A stretch of 13,900 nucleotides of DNA from Candidatus Stahliibacteriota bacterium. GTDB lineage: Bacteria > Hydrothermota > Tepidihabitantia > SM23-42. The position numbers and the translations under genes were made by a program. Of this stretch, positions 7,605 through 13,890 are shown one piece after another. The stretch covers positions 1 to 13,900 of the forward strand of contig SOIY01000038.1 of NCBI GenBank assembly GCA_004376785.1, read 5' to 3'. Numbering within the stretch: the stretch's first letter is position 1; each line of letters starts with the position of its first letter. The notes under the pieces were generated by a model. That model searched no databases, was not told the origin of the DNA, and was given only the letters and a program-made list of their open reading frames with translations.

Positions 7605-8339
7605 ATGCTACCTGAGTGGTTAAAGTATGTAGATGAAAAAAGGCGAAAAAATTTATTGCGAATTCTTGAAGAATTATCTGAACTTCAGAACAAAGATAAT
7701 TTAAATTTTATTATCATAGGAGCATTGTCATTATTAATTAGAGGTTATTTAAATTACAGAGTATATTGGGATGTAGATATTTTATTCAAAAATAACAACG
7801 GATTGCTACAATTTATCAATACTCCAAAATCAAAGGATTTAAAGATAGCCGATTATGATGATGCCTTAACGGGGAATAAAAATATCTTAAGCTTTCACAC
7901 TGCCTGGGGATTTGACCGTAATTGGTTCAATGTTGACTACATTTTACGTGAAGGTTTTTTCGAATTTTATACACAGAATATTGATACTTTAAGACCATAT
8001 GAAGAATCCATAAAAATCGATGACAGAAGTTATCAAGTCAACCTCTATATTGCACACCCCTGGGATATAATTACTGAAAAGATATCTTCGCCGCGCACAG
8101 AAAGAGATATTGAGTTAAAGGTTGATACAAGTGTAGATATCAGACATATCTTTGTAATATACGATCGGGAAAAAGATAACACCCAGTTCTGGCATTATAT
8201 TTTTGAAAAGGCAAAATTGCTAAAAAGCGAAAAAGAATTTAAGGCAAAATTATTAAATATTCTTTTATCTGCAAAGAAATTAGGTTATTGTGATTTAGAA
8301 ATTTCTCCTGATACTATCAAAATATTAAGGAATCTATGA
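7605..8339 (+). CDS. Nucleotidyltransferase-fold protein (AbiEii-like), function unknown
   Basis: A 244-residue protein with the look of a minimal nucleotidyltransferase. FIIIGALSLLIRGY (about 35-48) is followed by YWDVDILF (54-61), giving the D56-x-D58 metal-binding pair, with a possible third Asp at 111 (NVDYIL). A later block, DIITEKISSPR...RDIELKVDTSVDIRHIF (about 154-183), resembles the helical K...R...D pattern seen downstream of the active site in AbiEii-like enzymes. The GG/GS of the classical motif is replaced by GA. The start at ATG 7605 has no Shine-Dalgarno, and it lies 29 bp after korC. Its TGA overlaps the ATG of the next gene (ATGA), so the two products are probably made together. 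I see no AbiEi-like antitoxin beside it, so a toxin role is unsupported. Fold moderately sure; role unknown. Confidence 0.68.
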   Translation: MLPEWLKYVDEKRRKNLLRILEELSELQNKDNLNFIIIGALSLLIRGYLNYRVYWDVDILFKNNNGLLQFINTPKSKDLKIADYDDALTGNKNILSFHTAWGFDRNWFNVDYILREGFFEFYTQNIDTLRPYEESIKIDDRSYQVNLYIAHPWDIITEKISSPRTERDIELKVDTSVDIRHIFVIYDREKDNTQFWHYIFEKAKLLKSEKEFKAKLLNILLSAKKLGYCDLEISPDTIKILRNL

Positions 8340-11251
8340 AGGATTTTTTAACACACCTTCGGGAAAAAACTGCTGAATTTGGCAACCATTATAATAAGCA
8401 TATTCAGGCGGTTTCAAAACATCTGGACCATCTCATTCAAAGGTTGGAGCAAAAAAAGAGGCGCGATGCTGTGCATATTTTACATCCTGCTTATGATTTC
8501 GAGTCAGACCTTCAAACAATATCGAATGTCTGTATAAACGATAAAGAAAAGTTGAACTTTATTGGAACCTATTTTGCACTTCAACTGCTATTAATGAACC
8601 GCCAGGCAATCGACCGATTAAGGATGGATGTTGTTGAGGCAGATACAAACAGGCTTCCTGTTTATAAAGAATTTATGGTTAATGCAGGTAACAACTTTAG
8701 AATGCTTACAGCCTATTACATTAAAGAACTTTTGAATATCTTCATAAAAAAAGAAAAATATCCAGAATTTGTTATCTTGGGCGTAGGAACAAAATCGGAC
8801 CAGGATGATATTGATGTTGGTATTATTGATGACGGAAAGCACAACAGAAAAAAGTTCAATCGTACTATTTCCTTAGTGAGTCAGGAAATGCTTAAATTTG
8901 CGACTTCATTTCATTTTCATCTATCTGAACATATTGGTAGCCACTATTATTCGGCTTCAATTGATGAATATGAATTGGTTTTACGACACGAGATCAGGGA
9001 TTTCGTGATTATTAATGAGATGTTGAGTGCGGCTATTATTATTGGCAGCGAGAAGATTTTTCAGCAGTACGAAAAGGAAATAATCGACAGATATTTTTAT
9101 CACCCGGATGGCGATAACAAGTACCATGAAGGATATCTCAGAGGCATATTGGGTGAAGTTAGTTCATTGTTAGCCCGGCCGATCAGTACAACCCACATAA
9201 ACTTTAAAGAAGATGCATTGCGTGTAATCAAGAGCATTATTTCGGCACGGAAAACTATATTTAATATTAAAAAAGTAAATGCCTGGGATATTATCGATGA
9301 GCTGAAAAATAAGGACACCAAAATGTATCATGAATATAATGCGCTTGAAAAATCTTTGAGTTTTTTTGAAATCTTCAGGTATGTTTACCAGTTGTTTGTT
9401 GCGCAGGATGAGGAAGTTATCCTTGAAGATGCGTCTCTGAAAAACATCCGAAGAGTTGCAAGGGCGCTCGGATATTCTGATATTGGCAAATGTCGTGCTG
9501 AGGAGCATCTCTTGGTGCACTATTATGAGCATATTCAGAATATAAGAAATATAATTCCCTTTTTGCTTCATGACATCAAAGTGCATCTGGAATCAATTTC
9601 TATTTTTGTTCCTATGTTTGATTCAGGGTATAAAGGTAACATTGCCCAGGATTTCCTCCGAAAATTTAAGTTTTTTAGGGGCACATCTTTTTGGGATGAT
9701 ATTCTGGATGATTTCAAAGATGAAAATATATTAAAGAGGTTTATCAATGATTTGAATTCTTTTAAGCCTGATACAAGAAGAAAATTAATAAAAGGATATA
9801 TGGAATGGGGTAAATATGATATCTATTCACTGATAAAATTCTTGACAATACTGGGTAAAAGTAAAACTGGTTTGACAATATACACAGATTTAAATAATCG
9901 CCTGTTAAAGATTATTGATGTCATTCCAAACATAGAGAGAAATATTGCATATGTGTTCTATCGCTATCCGCATTTAATTAACACCTATCTATCATTAAAT
10001 GAAGAAAAGAATCTATTGTTTTATCTGAAGATTATTGATAGAAAAGTTTATGAAGAAGAAATTGTAGGTGTAATCAGTAATTTAAAGAATCTTATAGGAA
10101 TACACCTTTTAAGTAGTCGTTTTTTCAAAAGATTTTTCTTGAGAATTCTTGATAAATACCCTGGTTCAATTAAACTGCTAAGAGACCCAGATCAACTTGA
10201 GGAATTTGCTGATGGTATTTACAGCGATATTGGTTTAATGCGTACCTTTAAAGAGAAAAAAGAAAAATTAGGGGATTACTATGATTTAGAAATGGTGCGT
10301 GTAGGTATTAAAACATTGAAACGGGTTTCTGTTGAGGAAACCAATGCTGAATTTACTGAATTTTCCGATAAGTATATTCTTACACTCTTTGAAATATGCC
10401 GTCAGGAAATTGATGCCCAAAATAAAAAGAGAATCATTACTGATGATGTATTGGCAATTTTTGCATCAGGAGGTCATGCACGAGAACAGGCATATGATGA
10501 TGATTACGACATTATTGTTTTGTTGAATTCTGATGACCCGAAAATGATTTCATATTGTAACAAAATTATAAGCAGAATGAATAGAGAAATTATCAAACGC
10601 GGTACAATACCTCACCATAGATTCGCTGATTATTTTGGTAGATTTGTAATTTCCCTTAAGGAGATTGAAGAACTGTTAAGCGAGAAGCGGGATGACATAT
10701 TCATAGAAAAGTCACAAATGCTTGGTGCTCGTTTAGTAGTAGGATCTCACCGTTTCGAAAAAGAATTTTTGGGTAAAATAGTAAAACCCTATATATTTGA
10801 TAAAAAGCAAGAATACATTAAACAGATGGTAAATGAGATCGATTCAAGGCATAATACAGTTGAAGAAAAAAGTCTTGTGGCTGATAATGATATTAAAGAA
10901 GGTATTGGAGGATTAAGAGATGTTGAAATGATGATGTTAATTATCAAAGCGAGATTCAGTATAACAGAACCAGTTAATTTAAAACTATTCAAAGATGTTG
11001 CCAGCAAACAAAAAGACCTGCGAGATGATCTGAATAAATTGGCAAAGGCATTCTGTTTTCTTAAAAATTTAAGAGATGTTTACCGTCTGACTGCAGGCGC
11101 CACTGATGTAATAATACCTGAGGCGTTAAGTAATGCCGCAGAGATTATGGATTATCATAGTAGTAAAAAATTATACAATAAGTTTATAAAAGTCAAAAAT
11201 GAGGTTAGAATAATAATGGCAAATTTAATTGCTAAATTGAAATATGTCTAA
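8336..11251 (+). CDS. Large GlnE-like protein with two nucleotidyltransferase-like regions
   Basis: A 971-residue soluble protein. Region 1 (about 143-165) reads FVILGVGTKSDQDDIDVGII, with D158-x-D160 as a possible metal pair, but the motif is shorter than usual. The middle (about 390-650) is helical. Region 2 is close to glutamine synthetase adenylyltransferase: a VEETNAEFTEFSDKYI lead-in (666-681), FASGGHAREQAYDDDYDIIVLL (709-730) with D723-x-D725, and KEGIGGLRDVEMM (854-866) like the REGPGGxRDIE block of GlnE and the KEGPGGLRD block of GlnD. Total length also matches GlnE (about 950). Known GlnE adenylylates and de-adenylylates glutamine synthetase. Here neither glnA nor a PII gene is nearby, so the target is unknown. 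AAGGA lies 5 nt before the ATG, which overlaps the upstream nucleotidyltransferase stop. A separate promoter follows. Confidence 0.72.
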   Translation: MKDFLTHLREKTAEFGNHYNKHIQAVSKHLDHLIQRLEQKKRRDAVHILHPAYDFESDLQTISNVCINDKEKLNFIGTYFALQLLLMNRQAIDRLRMDVVEADTNRLPVYKEFMVNAGNNFRMLTAYYIKELLNIFIKKEKYPEFVILGVGTKSDQDDIDVGIIDDGKHNRKKFNRTISLVSQEMLKFATSFHFHLSEHIGSHYYSASIDEYELVLRHEIRDFVIINEMLSAAIIIGSEKIFQQYEKEIIDRYFYHPDGDNKYHEGYLRGILGEVSSLLARPISTTHINFKEDALRVIKSIISARKTIFNIKKVNAWDIIDELKNKDTKMYHEYNALEKSLSFFEIFRYVYQLFVAQDEEVILEDASLKNIRRVARALGYSDIGKCRAEEHLLVHYYEHIQNIRNIIPFLLHDIKVHLESISIFVPMFDSGYKGNIAQDFLRKFKFFRGTSFWDDILDDFKDENILKRFINDLNSFKPDTRRKLIKGYMEWGKYDIYSLIKFLTILGKSKTGLTIYTDLNNRLLKIIDVIPNIERNIAYVFYRYPHLINTYLSLNEEKNLLFYLKIIDRKVYEEEIVGVISNLKNLIGIHLLSSRFFKRFFLRILDKYPGSIKLLRDPDQLEEFADGIYSDIGLMRTFKEKKEKLGDYYDLEMVRVGIKTLKRVSVEETNAEFTEFSDKYILTLFEICRQEIDAQNKKRIITDDVLAIFASGGHAREQAYDDDYDIIVLLNSDDPKMISYCNKIISRMNREIIKRGTIPHHRFADYFGRFVISLKEIEELLSEKRDDIFIEKSQMLGARLVVGSHRFEKEFLGKIVKPYIFDKKQEYIKQMVNEIDSRHNTVEEKSLVADNDIKEGIGGLRDVEMMMLIIKARFSITEPVNLKLFKDVASKQKDLRDDLNKLAKAFCFLKNLRDVYRLTAGATDVIIPEALSNAAEIMDYHSSKKLYNKFIKVKNEVRIIMANLIAKLKYV

Positions 11252-11266
11252 TTTTAAAAAAAACCA

Positions 11267-11299
11267 TTGACTTATCCGCATACCAGGATACAATTATAT
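11267..11299 (+). promoter_or_regulatory. Predicted leaderless promoter of the Minf_1886-type gene
   Basis: TTGACT (11267-11272), a 16-bp spacer and TACAAT (11289-11294) are followed by 5 bp and ATG 11300. The TTG that could be read as an early start codon at 11267 is itself the first three bases of the -35 box, which argues for ATG 11300 as the real start. Confidence 0.7.
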
Positions 11300-11686
11300 A
11301 TGAGTGACATCCAGACTCTACGCAAAATTGTTGAAAAAAACCCTCGTTATCCAGTTGAGGCTTATCTTTTTGTCTTAGAGGCACTCTTTTGTACACGTAA
11401 AAAATTTAAAAAGGAAAAACATGTTAGCGGACAAGAACTTCTTGAAGGAATAAAAGACCTGGCTCTAAATCGCTATGGTTCTACAGCAAAGATGGTCTTT
11501 AATCATTGGGGAATAAAAAAGACTGTAGATTTAGGTGATATTGTATTTAATATGGTGAACGCAAAGTTGTTAAGTAAAACCGAAGAAGATAGTCTCGACG
11601 ATTTTAAGGATGTATATAATTTTGAAGATGTTTTTATAAAAGATTACCAATTTGAGATAAAAGTACTGAAAAATGGCAACAAATAA
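11300..11686 (+). CDS. Minf_1886-type conserved small protein, function unknown
   Basis: A 128-residue soluble protein. It shows the blocks I associate with the Minf_1886 family: NPRYPVEAYLFVLEAL (14-29), HVSGQELLEGIKDLA (41-55), then the helix with WGI (70-72) and LLSKTEEDSLDDFKDVYNFEDVF (90-112). The family is best known from planctomycetes and verrucomicrobia and has no established function. The frame is open from a TTG at 11267, but homology-like sequence begins at MSDIQTLRKIVEKNP and the promoter occupies the upstream codons, so I start at 11300. It is predicted to be leaderless and monocistronic. It converges on the minus-strand TPR gene, with only 17 bp between their stop codons. Confidence 0.75.
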   Translation: MSDIQTLRKIVEKNPRYPVEAYLFVLEALFCTRKKFKKEKHVSGQELLEGIKDLALNRYGSTAKMVFNHWGIKKTVDLGDIVFNMVNAKLLSKTEEDSLDDFKDVYNFEDVFIKDYQFEIKVLKNGNK

Positions 11687-11714
11687 TTTGATTTTTTGAC
11701 AAATTAATATTTGT
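11679..11714. terminator. Possible shared terminator hairpin between convergent genes
   Basis: ACAAATA (11679-11685) can pair with TATTTGT (11708-11714), and the inner AATTTG (11685-11690) with CAAATT (11700-11705), around a loop holding TTTTTT. The element overlaps both stop codons of the convergent genes. The stem is wholly AT-rich and bulged, so stability is low and the call is tentative. Confidence 0.3.
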
Positions 11715-12531
11715 AGATATTCTTACCATTCTTGATCTCATGGAGATTTAATCTTGATTGAGCCGAATAAATTGAATTCGGGTACGTGTCAAAAATTTCC
11801 TGGAAAATTTTTACAGCATCTGTTCTGTAATCTAAATCTTCAGTTATCTCAAACAGTACACGATTGATATAACCGATTTCCAAAAGCACCAGGACATACT
11901 CGTCGGTGTTTTTATATTTCGAATCAAAATCCTGCCACATCCTAAGCTCTTCTTGAATCAGTTGAACAGAATCGTTCCAGGGAAGGTTTCTCATACGAAA
12001 AATATTTATAAGACGGTATACTGCCTTTGATGCATAGGTGCTTTCAGAAAACCTTTCGAGTATTTCCATATATGCCTCGCCAGAATAATACCAGATATTG
12101 TACTTTTCGTTAAACAGGAAATCCGGCGTGCTGTCACTTTTATCAAAACTCCCTGCTAATTCTTCGCGCGACAACCCATAATAGTACAATGCCTCAGCAC
12201 AATAACGTGATCCGTCAAAGTTTTTTATAAAAAGATTGAGAAGCTTTGCTGATTTTTTATATTCCCCTTCGTCAAAGTAGCCACGAGCAAATACAAATAA
12301 GTGTTCCTCAGCTATTATTTCTTTGAAATTAACTATAACGTCGTTAAGAATTGGACCAACTGCACTATCTCGTTTTACAATTACAGTATCCTCAATCTGC
12401 TCAACTATTTCTACGACATCACCTGTATTAAAACACCTCATCTTGTGGTCATCACCATAAAACAAGACACCATCAACAATGACCACGCCTGAATCTGAAA
12501 GACACAGAAGAAAAACTAAAAATGTTATCAT
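11704..12531 (-). CDS. Exported TPR-like protein, function unknown
   Basis: A 275-residue protein with an N-terminal export signal (MITFLVFLLCLSDSG). A short beta-rich segment follows (about 17-72: DGVLFYGDDHKM...GDVVEIVEQIEDTVIVKRD). Then come helix-turn-helix repeats of TPR type, clearest at about 79-121 (FARGYFDEGEYKKSAKLLNLFIKNF), 147-180 and 237-266 (DAVKIFQEIFDTYPNSIYSAQSRL). The arrangement recalls YbgF/BamD-like periplasmic scaffold proteins, but I see no lipobox cysteine, so periplasmic location is inferred from the signal alone. The ATG at 12531 is 7 bp downstream of a TATAAT, and a TTG at 12534 is an alternative. It is transcribed divergently from the kinase gene, across an intergenic region with a palindrome. 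Confidence 0.75.
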   Translation of the reverse strand: MITFLVFLLCLSDSGVVIVDGVLFYGDDHKMRCFNTGDVVEIVEQIEDTVIVKRDSAVGPILNDVIVNFKEIIAEEHLFVFARGYFDEGEYKKSAKLLNLFIKNFDGSRYCAEALYYYGLSREELAGSFDKSDSTPDFLFNEKYNIWYYSGEAYMEILERFSESTYASKAVYRLINIFRMRNLPWNDSVQLIQEELRMWQDFDSKYKNTDEYVLVLLEIGYINRVLFEITEDLDYRTDAVKIFQEIFDTYPNSIYSAQSRLNLHEIKNGKNIYKY

Positions 12532-12566
12532 CAATTAAATTATATAGAATTTATTCTATCAGTCAA
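12532..12566 (-). promoter_or_regulatory. Predicted leaderless promoter of the TPR-like gene
   Basis: On the minus strand, TTGACT (12566-12561), a 16-bp spacer and TATAAT (12544-12539) are followed by 7 bp and ATG 12531. No Shine-Dalgarno is present. This is the same spacing and -35 sequence as the korD and Minf_1886 promoters. Confidence 0.7.
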
Positions 12567-12611
12567 TAGCAGCAGTATTACTTTATACAGAACAGACGCG
12601 TTAGGAGTAGT

Positions 12612-12629
12612 TGTTCAATTTATTGAACA
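12612..12629. promoter_or_regulatory. Perfect 18-bp palindrome, candidate operator
   Basis: TGTTCAAT-TT-ATTGAACA forms two perfect 8-bp arms with a 2-bp centre. It lies between the divergent promoters of the TPR-like gene and the kinase gene: 34 bp upstream of the kinase -35 and 45 bp upstream of the TPR gene -35. The size and symmetry suit a dimeric DNA-binding regulator. No regulator gene is in the window, so the protein is unknown. Confidence 0.45.
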
Positions 12630-12663
12630 TTAAATGAAAAATAGCTGCGCATCTTTAAAAAGA

Positions 12664-12692
12664 TTGACTTAAGGAAAAATTTGTGGTAATAT
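12664..12692 (+). promoter_or_regulatory. Predicted promoter of the butyrate-kinase-family gene (leadered)
   Basis: TTGACT (12664-12669), a 17-bp spacer and TAATAT (12687-12692) would start transcription near 12699. Unlike the other promoters here, this one produces a leader of about 118 nt ending in a strong Shine-Dalgarno. The ATG overlapping the -10 (12691) leads to only a few codons before a stop and would lie upstream of the RNA start. Confidence 0.6.
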
Positions 12693-12737
12693 GAATTTAG
12701 AAGGCAAATAATAAAGACGGGGTGACAAGGAGACAAG

Positions 12738-12773
12738 ATGAGCGGGAGAGGTCTGAATCTCAAGGTGATGTGA
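12738..12773 (+). CDS. Possible 11-codon leader peptide upstream of the kinase gene
   Basis: ATG 12738 to TGA 12773 encodes MSGRGLNLKVM. AAGGAG (12727-12732) is 5 nt upstream, a well-placed ribosome-binding site. It lies inside the predicted kinase mRNA leader, so its translation could affect the downstream gene. Composition gives no hint of classical amino-acid attenuation, and it may be a chance frame. Confidence 0.25.
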   Translation: MSGRGLNLKVM

Positions 12774-12805
12774 AAGACAGATTTGGATATCAGTGTCTTA
12801 GAAAT

Positions 12806-12812
12806 AAGGAGG
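12806..12812 (+). promoter_or_regulatory. Shine-Dalgarno site selecting the kinase start
   Basis: AAGGAGG ends 4 nt before ATG 12817. A TTG at 12814 is in frame but only 1 nt from the site, so ATG 12817 is preferred. Confidence 0.82.
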
Positions 12813-12816
12813 TTTG

Positions 12817-13890
12817 ATGGATTTTAATATCTTAGTTATCAACCCCGGGGCTGGTTCAACCAGGGTTGCATTATTTGAAAGTGAAAAATCACTATTTGAA
12901 GAGAATATTAGACATAGCCCGGAAGAACTTTTAAAATTTCCAAAGGTTATTGACCAGCACCAATTTCGAAAAGACAAGATTATGGAACTACTAAAATCAA
13001 AGGAAATCGATTTAAAATCACTGAGCGCAGTTGTGGGACGAGGCGGACCATTCAAACCTTTAATCAGTGGTACTTATTTTGTAAATGATAAACTTATCAA
13101 AGATATAAAATCCGGCAACTACCAGTCAGAACACCCGTCGCTTTTAGGCGCCATGATTGCCAAAGAGATTGCGGATACCTTAGACATTAATGCCTATTTT
13201 GTTGATCCAGTTTCTGTAGATGAATTCTGGGAACTCTCAAGATTTTCCGGGTTGAAAGAGATTAAAAGGAAGGCGCTGAGCCACGCTCTGAATGTCAGAA
13301 TGGTGGCAAAAAGAGCTGCGCAGGAATTGGGAAAACCATACGAAGAATGTAATTTTGTTATTATCCATTTAGGAACCGGTATTACTATAGCATCGCTTCT
13401 TAAAGGCAAACAGGTTGATTCATCCAATGCAAATGAAGATGGCCCGTTTTCTCCACAGAGAACAGGTGTCTTGCCAACAATGGGGCTCGTTAAATTATGC
13501 TTTAGTGGAAAGTATCAGCTTTCTGATATGAGGAAAAAATTGAACAGACAAGGAGGGATGTTATCGTATCTGGGAACTGATGACATTCAGGAAATAGAAA
13601 ACCGTATTAGGCAAGGTGATAAAGAAGCAGAATCGGTATATAATGCCATGGTCTATCAGATTGCCAAAGAGACTGGTGCCTATGCCATTGTGTTAAAAGG
13701 CGAGATTGATGCGGTTATTATCACTGGTGGCATTGCACATTCTAAAAGATTTGTAGATGGGCTAAAGGCATGGATTGGATTTTTGTGTAAGAAATTTTAT
13801 GTTTACCCGGGTGAGGGTGAAATGGAAGCATTGGCACTTGGTGTGTTAAGGGTACTGAGAAAAGAGGAAGAGGTTAAAGAATACGAGTAA
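12817..13890 (+). CDS. buk: Butyrate kinase family enzyme
   Basis: A 357-residue ASKHA-fold acid kinase, the normal length for butyrate kinase. Motifs are the N-terminal ATP-phosphate loop INPGAGSTR (8-16), VVGRGGPFKPL (72-82), the DPVSVDEF segment (130-137), NFVIIHLGTGITIASL (179-194), DGPFSPQRTGVLPT (208-221) and VIITGGIAHSKRF near the C-terminus. It would interconvert butyryl-phosphate plus ADP and butyrate plus ATP; relatives also use isobutyrate or other branched short-chain acids. One departure is HLGTGIT, where HLGGGIS is usual in the family. No phosphotransbutyrylase is visible, but the window ends 10 bp after the stop. It has its own promoter, a leader and a strong Shine-Dalgarno. 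Confidence 0.9.
   Translation: MDFNILVINPGAGSTRVALFESEKSLFEENIRHSPEELLKFPKVIDQHQFRKDKIMELLKSKEIDLKSLSAVVGRGGPFKPLISGTYFVNDKLIKDIKSGNYQSEHPSLLGAMIAKEIADTLDINAYFVDPVSVDEFWELSRFSGLKEIKRKALSHALNVRMVAKRAAQELGKPYEECNFVIIHLGTGITIASLLKGKQVDSSNANEDGPFSPQRTGVLPTMGLVKLCFSGKYQLSDMRKKLNRQGGMLSYLGTDDIQEIENRIRQGDKEAESVYNAMVYQIAKETGAYAIVLKGEIDAVIITGGIAHSKRFVDGLKAWIGFLCKKFYVYPGEGEMEALALGVLRVLRKEEEVKEYE

Larger units (their letters stand above)
12699..12816 (+). promoter_or_regulatory. 5' leader of the butyrate-kinase-family mRNA
   Basis: This leader is richer in G and purines than its surroundings, notably around 12717-12760. It holds a short reading frame with its own AAGGAG and, just before the kinase ribosome-binding site, a possible 6-bp stem AAGACA (12774-12779) with TGTCTT (12794-12799). 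I do not recognise a known riboswitch class. Confidence 0.35.

Noticed and set aside
7605..8339. AbiE-type toxin-antitoxin system
   Set aside because: The small protein has an AbiEii-like nucleotidyltransferase motif, but the neighbour is a GlnE-like protein and not an AbiEi-type winged-helix antitoxin.
9842..9877. Two copies of TTGACAATA 30 bp apart inside the GlnE-like gene
   Set aside because: They encode ordinary codons in a long continuous frame, have no good -10 at suitable spacing, and are in different reading phase contexts; a chance AT-rich repeat is more likely.
11696..11723. TTGACA with TATTCT 16 bp downstream, on the plus strand at the 3' end of the TPR gene
   Set aside because: It would drive only antisense RNA into the TPR gene, the -10 is weak, and no start codon or gene follows at the expected place.
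12691..12711. ATG overlapping the -10 of the kinase promoter as a leaderless start
   Set aside because: The frame stops after six codons, and the predicted transcription start lies downstream of this ATG.
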